From Bordetella genomosp. 9 (lineage in GTDB: Bacteria > Pseudomonadota > Gammaproteobacteria > Burkholderiales > Burkholderiaceae_B), in the NCBI RefSeq assembly GCF_002261425.1, contig NZ_NEVJ01000003.1, positions 2,170,001 through 2,234,000 on the forward strand: a stretch of 64,000 nucleotides of DNA. Reading direction: 5' to 3'. A program made the translations under genes and the position numbers. The notes below the pieces were generated by a model. It was not told the origin of the DNA. It did not search any database and saw only the letters and a list, made by a program, of their open reading frames with translations. Of this stretch, positions 48,951 to 59,212 are shown piece by piece (position 1 is the stretch's first letter; each line of letters begins with the position of its first letter).

Positions 48951-50843
48951 TCAGCCTCCCCTGCCGCCGCCCGCCCCACGGCCCGGCGCGATCGCCGCCA
49001 TCAGGTCGGATTCCAGGACGGCGGGTTCGCCGCACAGCTGCGCGGCAATGGCGTCGCCCGCCAGGGCGGCCCAGCTCAATCCGCGCGATGCGTAGCCCGT
49101 GGCCAGGGACACATCCGGCGCATGCGGCACCGGCCCGATGGCCGGCAGCCTGCCAGGCAGCACGGCCCGCCAGCCCGCCCAGCCCGGCAGCGACCCTGCG
49201 GACGCCTCGAACCCCCGCATCGCGCCTGGCGCGAGCAACCCCGCCGCCTTGGCGATATTGGTTTCCTGCCCCTCCGCCGTTACCAGGCTCACGGCCGCGC
49301 CGTGCGCATAGGTACTGCCGGCCACGCACCCGCCATCCACGGCGGGCAGCAGATAGCCTTCACCGCCGACGATGCAGCGCGGACCGCCAGCCAGTCCGGC
49401 GGCCGGCAGCAAGGTCACTTCTCCCGCCAGGGCGTGCATGCGGGCGACCAGCGGCAAGGCATGGAGCAGTTCGCTGGCCGCCAGGATGTCGCGCGCGCCG
49501 ATGGCATTGGCCAGCACCACGTGGGCAGCCTGCCCGATCTCCCGGCCGCCGTCGTCGTACAGGCGCCAGAGGTCCGCGCGATGTTCGATGCGGCGGACCG
49601 CGGCGGGCACGAACGCGGCACCCGATGCGGCCATCAAGGCCTGGATCAGGGCGGGCGGGCGCACCAGCATGCCGGCCGCGAAGTAAAGGCCGCCGCGCGA
49701 CAGCGGCAGGCCGGCCAATTCGCTGGCCTGTGCCGCGTCGACGCCGCGCACCCAGGCGTCCGGAAACGCCAGCGCCCGCAGGACCGACGCGGCATCGGCG
49801 GCACGGCCGGCGTCGCGCGACAGCTGCAGGGTGCCGCACTGCCAGGGACGCGCCTCGGCGGGCAGACCGCGCCAGCGGGCCTGCGCGCGATGGCTGCCGG
49901 CTCGTGACAGGCGCGCCCGCGCATTGTCGTCGCGCGCGACGAGCGGGGTCAGCGCGGCCGCCACATGCCCTTGATGCACCGATACCGGATGCGCATCGAA
50001 CAGCATGACGGGTACGCCACGCAAGCCCAGCGCATGGGCCAGCGAGGCGCCGGCTATCCCCGCACCGACGACCGCGACGTGGGACGGCGGCGGCGCGGCA
50101 TCCGGCCGCGCGCCCGGGTGGACGGCCACCGTCATGTGGACCTTGCCCGCGAAGCCACGCCGCTTGGACACGGCGAAGCCGGCCTCCTGCAAGCCACGGC
50201 GCACGGTGCCGGCGCTGCACCAGGTCGCGGCCGTGGCGCCCGCCGCCGCATGGGCCCCCAGGGCCCGCATCAGCGCGGGCGTCCACATGCCGGGATTGCG
50301 GTCCGGCGCGAAGCCGTCCAGGAAGAACGCGTCGGCGACGAAATCCAGCGCCGGCACCAGGGTGGCGGCGTCGCCGAAGCCGAGTGTCAGCGTCACCGCC
50401 CCGCCCTCGAATTCCAGTCGATGCACGCCGGGCAGCAAGGGCGGCCACTGCGCCAGGAGTTCGCTCGCCAGCGCCGCCGTGGGACCGCCGGCGGCGTAAC
50501 GGCGCAGCAGGGTCGCCAGATCGTCCGGGCGCAAGGGATGCGCCTCGAACGACACCATATGCAGGCGTGCCGGCCGCTGCGGATCGTCGCGCCAGGCGCG
50601 CCAGAGCGCGAGGAAGTTCAGGCCCAGCCCGAAACCGGTTTCACACACGGTGAACGCGGGGCGCCCGCGCCAACGGTCCGGCAAGCCGTTGCCCTGCAGG
50701 AACACATATCCCGCCTGCGCCCAGGCGCCATCGGCGGGGTGATAGACATCGTCGTACTCGCGGCTGTACGCGATCCCGTGCGCGTCGATGACGGGATCGG
50801 CGGGAATCAAGGGCCGATAAGCAACACTGGAGGACTCGAACAT
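48951..50843 (-). CDS. mnmC: Bifunctional tRNA wobble-uridine modification enzyme
   Basis: 630 residues. N-terminal SAM methyltransferase domain (MnmC2/Mnm[15 protein letters not shown] near residues 66-80 and [18 protein letters not shown]) fused to a C-terminal FAD oxidoreductase (MnmC1; [14 protein letters not shown] near residue 260). Together they turn cmnm5(s2)U34 into mnm5(s2)U34 in tRNAs such as tRNA-Lys(UUU), the tRNA encoded 5 kb to the left. The 265-bp gap 48,686-48,950 shows no gene. Confidence 0.94.
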   Translation of the reverse strand: MFESSSVAYRPLIPADPVIDAHGIAYSREYDDVYHPADGAWAQAGYVFLQGNGLPDRWRGRPAFTVCETGFGLGLNFLALWRAWRDDPQRPARLHMVSFEAHPLRPDDLATLLRRYAAGGPTAALASELLAQWPPLLPGVHRLEFEGGAVTLTLGFGDAATLVPALDFVADAFFLDGFAPDRNPGMWTPALMRALGAHAAAGATAATWCSAGTVRRGLQEAGFAVSKRRGFAGKVHMTVAVHPGARPDAAPPPSHVAVVGAGIAGASLAHALGLRGVPVMLFDAHPVSVHQGHVAAALTPLVARDDNARARLSRAGSHRAQARWRGLPAEARPWQCGTLQLSRDAGRAADAASVLRALAFPDAWVRGVDAAQASELAGLPLSRGGLYFAAGMLVRPPALIQALMAASGAAFVPAAVRRIEHRADLWRLYDDGGREIGQAAHVVLANAIGARDILAASELLHALPLVARMHALAGEVTLLPAAGLAGGPRCIVGGEGYLLPAVDGGCVAGSTYAHGAAVSLVTAEGQETNIAKAAGLLAPGAMRGFEASAGSLPGWAGWRAVLPGRLPAIGPVPHAPDVSLATGYASRGLSWAALAGDAIAAQLCGEPAVLESDLMAAIAPGRGAGGGRGG

Positions 50844-50966
50844 GGGGGGTTACATCGTGTGGATACTATGTGCGGCGTAGAATCAATCTATCGGGCAGCC
50901 ATCTTGACCGCCCGCCGCATCGCGCCGCGCGCGAAGTGGAACAACCCTGATTATCGCCAGACAAGC

Positions 50967-51848
50967 ATGCAACCCTCCGCGCAAGCCACTTCCCATCAAG
51001 TGCCCATGGATCTGTGCGCAGCCCTGGATGCCGCGGTCAACGCCGCGCACGCCGGGGCCGCGATCCTGCAATCCTACGCGCATCACCGTGCCGACCTGGT
51101 CATCGACCGCAAGGCGCGCAACGACCTGGTGTCCCAGGCGGATCGGGAAGCCGAAGCCGCCGTCATCGAAGTCCTGCGCGAGCGCACGCCGCAGTACGGC
51201 ATCGTGGCCGAGGAAACCGGCGGCAAGGTCGAGGGCGAGGCCACCTGGTATATCGATCCGCTGGACGGCACCACGAACTTCCTGCATGGGATTCCGCACT
51301 ACGCGGTGTCCATCGCTTTGATCGCGCGCGCGGGAGCCAAGGTGGACGGCGGCGCGCCGCTGGCCGCGGATACCCCTGTCGTGGGCGTCGTCTACGACCC
51401 CTGCCGCGAAGAACTGTTCAACGCCATCCATGGCGTCGGCGCATGGCTGAACGGCCATCGCATCGCCTGTTCGCGCACGCCTTCGCTGGACGACGCGGTG
51501 TTGGCGACGGGATTCCCGTTCCGGGACTTTTCGTTCGCGCAGCAATACATGCCCACGCTGCACGATGCCATCAACCAGACCCGCGGCGTGCGCCGGCTGG
51601 GCGCCGCCGCGCTGGACCTGGCGTGGACGGCGGCGGGCCGCTATGACGGCTATTGGGAAATGGGCCTGGCGCCCTGGGATGTCGCCGCGGGCACGGTCAT
51701 CGTGCGCGAAGCCGGCGGCGTGGCGGAAGACATGCATGGCGTCGACAGCTGGCCCATCGGCGGCTACGTGGTGTCCGGCAACAAGGACGTCGCCGCCGCG
51801 TTGAAAGCCATGATCGCGCCGCACCTGACCGGGAAAACGGCGGGCTGA
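50967..51848 (+). CDS. suhB: Inositol monophosphatase family protein (SuhB-like)
   Basis: 293 residues with the Mg-dependent phosphatase motifs EETGG (metal ligand), DPLDGTTNFLHGIPHYAVSI (motif A) and WDVAAGTVIVREAGG (motif B). Family members hydrolyse inositol-1-phosphate; E. coli SuhB also takes part in rRNA boxA antitermination, of note because the prophage has a boxA. The ATG at 50967 or 51006 may start it. Promoter shared with divergent mnmC. Confidence 0.88.
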   Translation: MQPSAQATSHQVPMDLCAALDAAVNAAHAGAAILQSYAHHRADLVIDRKARNDLVSQADREAEAAVIEVLRERTPQYGIVAEETGGKVEGEATWYIDPLDGTTNFLHGIPHYAVSIALIARAGAKVDGGAPLAADTPVVGVVYDPCREELFNAIHGVGAWLNGHRIACSRTPSLDDAVLATGFPFRDFSFAQQYMPTLHDAINQTRGVRRLGAAALDLAWTAAGRYDGYWEMGLAPWDVAAGTVIVREAGGVAEDMHGVDSWPIGGYVVSGNKDVAAALKAMIAPHLTGKTAG

Positions 51849-51914
51849 ACCGAACCCGCCGCGCCGCGATTCAGCGGCGCACATGGCCGAAAAATGGACG
51901 CGCCGCGCCGCTTC

Positions 51915-53663
51915 CTAGCGGGCGGCGGCCTCCCGCGGGGCGGTTGCGCATGGGGCGGCTTGCCCGGCCGCGGGTTCGCGGGTAGCTGATTCCAGCGCCG
52001 CCGCTTCCCGCAGTTCACGCCGCAGGATCTTGCCGACATTGCTTTTGGGCAGCTCGGTGCGCAACTCGATCTCGCGCGGACACTTGTAGCCCGTCAGCCT
52101 CTCGCGGCACCAGGCATTGATCTCGGCTTGCGACAGGGCCGCGTCGCGCGGCACGATGAAAACCTTGACCACTTCGCCCGACCGTTCGTCTTCCACGCCG
52201 ATCGCCGCCGCTTCGAGCACGCCGGGATGGGACACGATGACTTCCTCGACTTCATTGGGATAAACCTTGAAGCCGGAGACGGTGATCATGTCCTTCTTGC
52301 GGTCGACGATGCGGATATAGCCGCGCTGGTCCATCGTACCGATGTCGCCCGTACGGAAATAGCCGTCCGCCGTCATGACTTCGCGGGTTTCCTGCGGACG
52401 CTGCCAATAGCCCCGCATGACCTGCGGTCCCTTGATGCAGACCTCGCCGCGCTGGCCTTCCGGCACGGCATCGCCGCGATCGTCCAGGATGGCGACGTCG
52501 GTCGACGGAACGGGCAGCCCGATGGTGCCGGAAAACGCCAGGGTATTGGTGGGATTGACCGTGGCGACCGGCGCCGTTTCCGACAGGCCATAGCCTTCGA
52601 TGATGGGACGCCCGGTCATCGTGCGCCAACGTTCCGCCACGGTGCCCTGCACCGCCATGCCGCCGCCGAACGTCAGGCGCAGCGCGGAAAAGTCCAGCGC
52701 GGCGAACGCGGGATTGTTGGCCAGCGCGTTGAACAGGGTATTGACGCCCGGGAAGATATTCACCGGCAGATCGCGCCAGGCCTTGATCAAGGCGGGCTGG
52801 TCGCGCGGATTCAGTATGAGCAGGTTGCGCATGCCGGCATGCATGCCATACAGGCCGCAGACCGTCATCGCGAATACGTGATACAGCGGCAAGGCGCTGA
52901 TGATGGTGAGCTGGCCAGGCACGTCGTGCAGCGCCGGCCAGGCCACGGCCTCGGTTTGCAGCACATTGATCGCCAGGTTGCGATGCGTGAGCATGGCCCC
53001 CTTGGGCGTACCGGTGGTGCCGCCGGTGTACTGCAGGACGGCCAGATCCTCCATGGACAGCACCGGCGGCTCGAAACCGTGGCGCCTGCCGATCGCCAGC
53101 GCCCGCGACAGGGGCAGCGCGCCTTCGATCCGCCATTGCGGCACGGCCTTCTTGACGTGCCGCGCCACCAGATTCACCACCGTTTCCTTGACCCCGCCCA
53201 ACAGGTCGCCCACGGCGGTGACGACGACGTGCTTCAGTTCACCACGGTCGGCGACGTCCTGCAGGGTGTGGGCGAAGTTCTCCAGCACGACGATGACCTG
53301 CGCGCCGCTGTCCAGCAGTTGCCGCTGCAGCTCGGCCGGCTTGTACAGCGGATTCACATTGACCAGCACATGGCCCGCGCGCAGCGTGCCCAGCATGCAG
53401 GCCAGGTAGGCGGGGACGTTGGGCATCATCAGGGCCACGCGGGCGCCCTGTTGCAGCCCCAGCGATTGCAGCCATCCGGCGAAGCACCTTGCGTGGCGAT
53501 CCAGCGTCTCGTAGCGGATATCCGTGCCCATCGCCGTGCAGGCCACGCGGCTGGCGTAGCGTTCGCAGGCCCGATCCAGCAGGTCGACCAGCGACACATA
53601 GGCATCGACCGAAACGTCTGCGGGCACGCCGGCGGGATATTCGGCCAGCCATGGACGCTGCAT
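51915..53663 (-). CDS. fadD: Long-chain fatty-acid-CoA ligase
   Basis: 582-residue AMP-forming ligase: P-loop YTGGTTGTPKGAM, A-motif GYGLSETAP, YFRTGDIGTMD and IRIVDRKKDMITVSGFKVYPNEVE. It activates fatty acids for beta-oxidation. The Ala-rich 30-residue tail is longer than in E. coli FadD. Divergent from the M20 gene over a 168-bp gap with a TTTATTAA-rich segment near the fadD start. Confidence 0.92.
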   Translation of the reverse strand: MQRPWLAEYPAGVPADVSVDAYVSLVDLLDRACERYASRVACTAMGTDIRYETLDRHARCFAGWLQSLGLQQGARVALMMPNVPAYLACMLGTLRAGHVLVNVNPLYKPAELQRQLLDSGAQVIVVLENFAHTLQDVADRGELKHVVVTAVGDLLGGVKETVVNLVARHVKKAVPQWRIEGALPLSRALAIGRRHGFEPPVLSMEDLAVLQYTGGTTGTPKGAMLTHRNLAINVLQTEAVAWPALHDVPGQLTIISALPLYHVFAMTVCGLYGMHAGMRNLLILNPRDQPALIKAWRDLPVNIFPGVNTLFNALANNPAFAALDFSALRLTFGGGMAVQGTVAERWRTMTGRPIIEGYGLSETAPVATVNPTNTLAFSGTIGLPVPSTDVAILDDRGDAVPEGQRGEVCIKGPQVMRGYWQRPQETREVMTADGYFRTGDIGTMDQRGYIRIVDRKKDMITVSGFKVYPNEVEEVIVSHPGVLEAAAIGVEDERSGEVVKVFIVPRDAALSQAEINAWCRERLTGYKCPREIELRTELPKSNVGKILRRELREAAALESATREPAAGQAAPCATAPREAAAR

Positions 53664-53831
53664 GGTGTTGTCTCCAATTTAATAAAGGCCGTGTTTGATG
53701 ATACGCTCAATCGTCCAGCCGCCGCCACGCGGCGGCCGGCCGTTCCGACGGCCCCAGGCGACCCCTCGCGGTCTCCTGCCCCCAGTCCAAACTTGCCGCG
53801 CCCGCGCGGGCGCGCAACCTATCGGTGCCTC

Positions 53832-55043
53832 ATGAAACTGCTCGAACCCATCGTTGCCTGGCAAGCGGAACTCGCCGCCATCCGGCGCGACCTGCATGCC
53901 CATCCGGAATTGTGTTTCGAGGAATTCCGGACCGCCGACGTGGTGGCCGGCAAGCTCGAGGAATGGGGCATTCCCGTGCACCGCGGCCTGGGCGGCACCG
54001 GCGTGGTGGGCACCATCCGCGGCAATGGCCCGGGCACGCGGGCGATCGGCCTGCGCGCCGACATGGATGCCCTGCCGATGCAGGAAATCAACACGTTCGA
54101 GCACGCCAGCCGCCACCCGGGCAAGATGCACGCGTGCGGCCATGACGGCCATACGGCCATGCTGCTGGGCGCCGCCCGCTACCTGGCCCAGCACCGCGAT
54201 TTCGACGGCACCATCTACGTGATCTTCCAGCCCGCCGAAGAACACGGCGGCGGGGCCAAGCGCATGATCGACGATGGACTGTTCCGCGAATTTCCCATGG
54301 AAGCGGTGTTCGGCATGCACAACTGGCCGGGCATGGCGCAGGGCGCCTTCGGGCTGACCGATGGACCCATCATGGCGTCCAGCAACGATTTCCGCATCAC
54401 CATCACCGGCAAGGGATCGCATGCCGGCATGCCGCACCTGGGCATCGATCCGGTCATGACGGCGGTGCAGCTGGCGCAATCCCTGCAGACCATCATCACG
54501 CGCAACCGGAACCCGCTGGATGCCGCGGTGTTGAGCATCACGCAGATCCATGCGGGCAGTGCCGACAACGTCGTTCCCACGCAGGCCGTCATGCGCGGTA
54601 CGGTGCGCACCTTCACGGTGGAGTCGCTGGACCTGATCGAGGAGCGCATGCGCGAAATCGCCGTGCATACCTGCGCGGCGCTCGCCTGCGAGGTGGATTT
54701 CGATTTCCAGCGCCACTACCCGCCCACCATCAATCACCGCGCGGAAGCCGCGGTATGCGCGCAGGTGATGCGCGACCTGGTGGGCGCGGACAACGTGAAC
54801 GACCACGTGCAGCCTTCGATGGGCGCGGAAGACTTCGCTTTCATGCTGCAGGAAATCCCCGGCTGCTATGTCTGGATCGGCAATGGCTGGGGCGACCACC
54901 GCGTGGCGGGCCACGGCATGGGCCCCTGCATGCTGCATAACGGCAGCTACGATTTCAACGACGAATTGCTGGGGCTGGGCGCCACGTATTGGGTCCGGCT
55001 GGCGCTGGCGCGCCTGTCAGGCGCGGCACATCTCCAGGAATAG
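53832..55043 (+). CDS. M20 family amidohydrolase (hippurate hydrolase-like)
   Basis: 403 residues. Metal-binding signatures: HACGHDGHTAML, FQPAEEHGGGAKRMIDDG, and FGMHNWPG; dimerisation domain ITGKGSHAGMPHLGIDP. Such enzymes cut N-acyl amino acids or indole-acetyl conjugates; the substrate is not evident. Its 3' end overlaps the lysR gene tail to tail by 27 bp. Confidence 0.93.
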   Translation: MKLLEPIVAWQAELAAIRRDLHAHPELCFEEFRTADVVAGKLEEWGIPVHRGLGGTGVVGTIRGNGPGTRAIGLRADMDALPMQEINTFEHASRHPGKMHACGHDGHTAMLLGAARYLAQHRDFDGTIYVIFQPAEEHGGGAKRMIDDGLFREFPMEAVFGMHNWPGMAQGAFGLTDGPIMASSNDFRITITGKGSHAGMPHLGIDPVMTAVQLAQSLQTIITRNRNPLDAAVLSITQIHAGSADNVVPTQAVMRGTVRTFTVESLDLIEERMREIAVHTCAALACEVDFDFQRHYPPTINHRAEAAVCAQVMRDLVGADNVNDHVQPSMGAEDFAFMLQEIPGCYVWIGNGWGDHRVAGHGMGPCMLHNGSYDFNDELLGLGATYWVRLALARLSGAAHLQE

Positions 55044-55889
55044 CGCGGCCGCCCGCGCCGGGGCGGATGCATGCGGCAGCAGGATGCTCAAGGTGCGGGT
55101 CAGGCCGCCCGCGCCGACGCGCAGCGCCACCAGCGCGCCGTCTTCATGGCGCATCGACATGATGGAAACAAAGCCGATGCCCAGGCCGGCGCGCACGGCC
55201 TGCTTGACGCCTTCCACACCCGCCAGTTCCAGCGCCACGTCGGGCGCCAGCCCTTCGGCCTGGAAGGCGCGCTCGACCAATCCCCTGACCCCGGAACCCT
55301 GTTCGCGCATCACCAGCGGATAGGCGGCGATGTCGGCCAGCGTGGCGCTGTCCTGGGCGGCCAGGGCGTGATCGGCCGGGACCACGGCGACGACTTCGTC
55401 GGCCCGCCATTCGTACACCGAGGTATCCGCCGGCAAGCCCGCCGGGATATCGCCTTCGATGAACGCCATGTCCAGTTGCGGCAATCGCTGCACGATTTCG
55501 CGGGTATTGCCGTCCGATAGCTGCAATGCGACCGCCGGGTAACGGGCGCGGAAGGCCGCCACCAGGGCGGGCAGCACGTAGCTGGCGGGCGTGGTGCTGG
55601 CGCCCAGCTGCAGCGAACCGGAGGCGATGCCGCGCCATGCATCTCGGACGCCGCGCGCCTGCGCGTAGGCATGGCGCAATTGGCGCGCGTGTTCGACCAG
55701 GCGTTCGCCGGCGGACGTCAGCGCGATGCCGTGGCCGCTGCGGCGGTACAGGGGCTCACCGAACCATTCCTGCAAGGCCCGCAACTGGCCGGATACCGCC
55801 GGTTGCGACAGGTGCAGCAGCTCCGCCGCGCGGCTGATATTCCCGGCTTCGGCGACATAGGCGAAGGTCAACAGTTGTTCCGGCGTCAT
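55017..55889 (-). CDS. LysR-type regulator divergent from yeiH
   Basis: 290 residues: N-terminal HTH (TFAYVAEAGNISRAAELLHLSQPAVSGQLRALQ) and a substrate-binding domain. Divergent from the YeiH-family gene over a 161-bp gap, so it probably controls it, as YeiE does in E. coli. A 17-bp dyad lies 14 bp from its start codon. Confidence 0.92.
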   Translation of the reverse strand: MTPEQLLTFAYVAEAGNISRAAELLHLSQPAVSGQLRALQEWFGEPLYRRSGHGIALTSAGERLVEHARQLRHAYAQARGVRDAWRGIASGSLQLGASTTPASYVLPALVAAFRARYPAVALQLSDGNTREIVQRLPQLDMAFIEGDIPAGLPADTSVYEWRADEVVAVVPADHALAAQDSATLADIAAYPLVMREQGSGVRGLVERAFQAEGLAPDVALELAGVEGVKQAVRAGLGIGFVSIMSMRHEDGALVALRVGAGGLTRTLSILLPHASAPARAAALFLEMCRA

Positions 55890-55902
55890 GGTCCCGCCAA
55901 GA

Positions 55903-55919
55903 TATCAGAATTTCCGATA
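55903..55919. promoter_or_regulatory. Dyad in the lysR-yeiH divergent promoter
   Basis: TATCAGAA-T-TTCCGATA: 8-bp arms with one mismatch, in the AT-rich 161-bp gap. Its position near the lysR start fits an autoregulatory LysR-type site. Confidence 0.55.
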
Positions 55920-56050
55920 CTAGACATCAAATATGCAAAGTTTTCAAATAAACCCGGCAAACGTAACATTACCAGCAGTTATTTAGGTCTGCCGCGCGGT
56001 CATAACAGGAAGGGCTTTCCTGTCGCGGCCGGCCCTGGGAATCGACGCGT

Positions 56051-57100
56051 ATGAATACCACCACCGCCAGCCTGCCGCTGGCAACCCCCTGGCGCGACAA
56101 GCTCAACGGCGTGCTCTTCGTCGGCTTGCTGTCCGCCGCCGTGGTCCAGCTGGCCAGCCTGCCTTTCCTTCGCAACCTGGGCTTTTCGCCGCTGGTCGTC
56201 GGCATCGTCTGCGGGATGATCTACGGCAATTTCCTGCGCGGCACCATGCCGCACGACTGGAGCACGGGCGTGAATTTCGCGGCGCGGCGGCTGCTGCGCA
56301 TTGCCGTCGCGTTCTACGGGCTGAACATCAGCATCCAGCAGATCGCCGCCGTCGGCCTGCCCGGCCTGGCGGTTTCCGTGGCGGTGGTGGTGGGCACGCT
56401 GGTCATCGGCACCGTCGTCGGCCAGCGCCTGCTGGGCCTGGACCGCGATACCGCCATGCTGACTTCGGCGGGCAGCGCCATCTGCGGCGCGGCGGCGGTG
56501 CTGGCCTTCGAGCCCACGCTGCGCGCCCAGCCCCACAAGAGCGCGGTGGCGGTGGCGACGGTGGTGCTGTTCGGCACCTTGTCGATGTTCCTGTATCCGG
56601 TCCTCTACCATGCGGGATGGCTGAACCTCGACACCCAGCACCTGGGCATTTATATCGGCGGCACGGTGCATGAAGTCGCGCAGGTCGTCGGCGCGGCCAG
56701 TAACGTCGATCCGGCGACGACCGAAGTCGCCACCATCGTGAAGATGACGCGCGTCGCGCTGCTGGTGCCGGTGCTGCTGGTGCTGGGCCTCTGGTTGCGC
56801 CGGGCGGCCGGGGCCAAGGCCCAGGGTGGCCATGGCGCCGCGCGCCTGCCCATTCCATGGTTCGCCGTCGGTTTCCTGGCGCTGGCGATCGTCAACTCCT
56901 TGAACGTCGTGCCGGCCGACGTGGTGACGCAGGTGCGCAAGCTGGACGTTTTCGCCTTGACCATGGCCATGACGGCGCTGGGCATCGAGACACGCTTCAG
57001 CCAGATCCGCAAGGCCGGACCGCGCGTGCTGGCGCTGGGCCTGATCCTGTACGCGTGGCTGGTTTTCGGTGGCTACGGGCTGGTGAAGCTGCTCGGCTGA
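56051..57100 (+). CDS. yeiH: YeiH family putative sulfate exporter (UPF0324)
   Basis: 349 residues, about ten transmembrane helices. Family blocks: GMIYGNFLRGTMP, RRLLRIAVAFYGLNISIQQI, TSAGSAICGAAAVLAFEP, YIGGTVHEVAQVVGA and MTALGIETRF. Annotated elsewhere as putative sulfate exporters; transport substrate unproven. Divergent LysR gene upstream. Confidence 0.9.
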   Translation: MNTTTASLPLATPWRDKLNGVLFVGLLSAAVVQLASLPFLRNLGFSPLVVGIVCGMIYGNFLRGTMPHDWSTGVNFAARRLLRIAVAFYGLNISIQQIAAVGLPGLAVSVAVVVGTLVIGTVVGQRLLGLDRDTAMLTSAGSAICGAAAVLAFEPTLRAQPHKSAVAVATVVLFGTLSMFLYPVLYHAGWLNLDTQHLGIYIGGTVHEVAQVVGAASNVDPATTEVATIVKMTRVALLVPVLLVLGLWLRRAAGAKAQGGHGAARLPIPWFAVGFLALAIVNSLNVVPADVVTQVRKLDVFALTMAMTALGIETRFSQIRKAGPRVLALGLILYAWLVFGGYGLVKLLG

Positions 57101-57175
57101 ACGGTCAGGCAGCTGTCACGCGACGAGGACGAAATTCCGTCATAATCGGCCGGTTATCCGTAAGGAGCCGGCCCC

Positions 57176-57586
57176 ATGTCCGCCAGTAAAACCTCGCCCT
57201 TCGTCAGCCTGCCCAAGGAACGCGACCCGGTCCTGCGCGTCATGCCCATGCCCGCGGACGCCAATGTGCATGGCGATGTGTTCGGCGGCTGGATCATGGC
57301 CCAGGTGGACATTGCCGGGTCGATCCCGGCGGCACGCCGCGCAGCCGGCCGCGTGGCCACCATCGCCGTCAATAGTTTCCTGTTCAAGCAGCCCGTCTTC
57401 GTCGGCGACCTGTTGAGCCTGTACGCCGACGTGGTCAAGACAGGCACCACGTCCATCACCGTGTCCGTGGAAGTCTACGCCCAGCGCCAGCGCCTGGACG
57501 CCGAAGTCGTGAAGGTCACGGAAGCCACCCTGGTCTATGTCGCGACGGACGACGCCCGCCGCAGCCGTCCCCTGCCCGCACTATGA
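57176..57586 (+). CDS. Acyl-CoA thioesterase, YciA-like hotdog protein
   Basis: 136 residues with the single hotdog fold: MPADANVHGDVFGGWIMAQVDIAGSI (catalytic Asp and the NVHGDVFGG helix) and NSFLFKQPVFVGDLLSLYADV. Hydrolyses acyl-CoAs in related bacteria. Shine-Dalgarno AAGGAG. The stop is 13 bp before mgtE, so the two may be co-transcribed. Confidence 0.92.
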   Translation: MSASKTSPFVSLPKERDPVLRVMPMPADANVHGDVFGGWIMAQVDIAGSIPAARRAAGRVATIAVNSFLFKQPVFVGDLLSLYADVVKTGTTSITVSVEVYAQRQRLDAEVVKVTEATLVYVATDDARRSRPLPAL

Positions 57587-57599
57587 CGGGCAAGCGCGT

Positions 57600-59072
57600 A
57601 TGACCGAAGCCGACATCGTGCAAAAGCCGGCCGCCGCGCCGCGCCGCCTCGACCCGGAAGACGCCCAGCACGCATTGGGCGAAGTGCAGGAACTGCTGCG
57701 CCGGCAGGAGCTGGTCGCCAGCCTCGTGCACCGCCAGGAAGAAGGCGACACGCGGCAGAACCTGGTCGAGCAACTGGTGCAGCGGCAGCACGAAGCCGAA
57801 CTGAAGGCGCTGGTCGACGGGCTGCACCCGTCCGACATCGCCTTCATCCTGGAATCGCTGCCGAAGGACGAGCGCCAGGCGGTCTGGAAGCTGGTCAGCG
57901 CCGAACACGATGCCGACGTGCTGCTGGAAGTCGAAGACTGGGTCCGGGAATCGCTGATCGAGGCGATGGACCGCCAGGACCTGGTGGCGGCGACCGAAAA
58001 CCTGGACGCCGACGAACTGGCGGATCTGGCGCCCGACCTGCCGGCCGACGTCGTCGCCGAAGTCCAGAAGGGCCTGACCGACGAGGAACGGGCCCAGTTG
58101 CTCGAAGCCATGGGCTATCCCGAAGACAGCGTCGGGGCCATCATGGATTTCGAGATGGTCCGGGTGCGCGAAGACGTCACGCTGGAAGTCGTCTTGCGCT
58201 ACCTGCGCCGGCTGCATGAACTGCCCGATCACACCGACCAGATTTTCGTCGTGGATCGCCAGGACAAGCTGCAAGGCATCCTGCCATTGTCGACATTGCT
58301 GGTCAGCGAACCGGATATCGCGGTGCGCGACGTCATGAGCACCGATTACCTGACGCTGGCCGCGCTGGATTCGGACGCGGACGCCGCCGGCGCCTTCGAA
58401 CGGTACGACCTGGTATCGGCCCCGGTGGTCGACGACCAGGGCCGGCTGATCGGCCGCGTGACCATCGCCGACGTCGTCGACGTCATGCGCGAAGACTCGC
58501 AGGAACAGGCCCTGTCGCGCGCCGGCCTGCAGGAAGAAGACATCTTCGCGCCGGTGGCCATGGCCCTGCGCAACCGCGCGCCCTGGCTGCTGTTCAACCT
58601 GTGCACCGCCGCCACCGCGTCCTTCGTCGCCTCGCGCTTCGAGGGCACCGTCAGCCACATCGTCATCCTGGCCTTCCTGATGTCCATCGTGGCCGGCATC
58701 GGCGGCAACTCCGGCAACCAGACCATGACGATGATCATCCGCGCCCTGGCGGTCGGCCGTATCACCGGCCGCAACCTGTGGCAGCTGGTCAAGCGCGAAC
58801 TGCTGGTCACGCTGCTGGTGGGACTGTGCGGCAGCCTGGTGGCCGCGCTGTTCGCCTGGGGCATTTCCGGCTCGGTATCGATCGCGCTGGTCATGATGGC
58901 CGCGATGATATGCAACATGCTGGTGGGCGCCTCGTTCGGGGTGCTGGTGCCCATGTTGCGCGACCGCTTCGGCAAGGATCCGGCGATCGGTTCGTCGGTG
59001 TTGCTGACCTTCGCCACCGATTCGCTGGGATTTTTCATCTTCCTGGGCCTGGCCACGGTGTTCCTGCTGTAG
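57600..59072 (+). CDS. mgtE: Magnesium transporter
   Basis: 490 residues: N-terminal superhelical domain (LHPSDIAFILESLPKDERQAVW), tandem CBS domains that sense Mg2+ (AIMDFEMVRVRED, VMSTDYLTLAALD), then five transmembrane helices with the pore block AGIGGNSGNQTMTMIIRALAVG. The start at 57600 gives the standard N-terminus. Confidence 0.95.
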   Translation: MTEADIVQKPAAAPRRLDPEDAQHALGEVQELLRRQELVASLVHRQEEGDTRQNLVEQLVQRQHEAELKALVDGLHPSDIAFILESLPKDERQAVWKLVSAEHDADVLLEVEDWVRESLIEAMDRQDLVAATENLDADELADLAPDLPADVVAEVQKGLTDEERAQLLEAMGYPEDSVGAIMDFEMVRVREDVTLEVVLRYLRRLHELPDHTDQIFVVDRQDKLQGILPLSTLLVSEPDIAVRDVMSTDYLTLAALDSDADAAGAFERYDLVSAPVVDDQGRLIGRVTIADVVDVMREDSQEQALSRAGLQEEDIFAPVAMALRNRAPWLLFNLCTAATASFVASRFEGTVSHIVILAFLMSIVAGIGGNSGNQTMTMIIRALAVGRITGRNLWQLVKRELLVTLLVGLCGSLVAALFAWGISGSVSIALVMMAAMICNMLVGASFGVLVPMLRDRFGKDPAIGSSVLLTFATDSLGFFIFLGLATVFLL

Positions 59073-59212
59073 GCCAATTCCACGGCGCTTCAACGGAATG
59101 GCGCGGGCGCGCCCTGGCGGCGTAGCAAACGCTTGCGCATATGGAGATTCGCGGCAGGCACTTCAACGCGACGGAAGTGTCACACCGCGGTCATCATTAC
59201 TTCCTTCCCGCA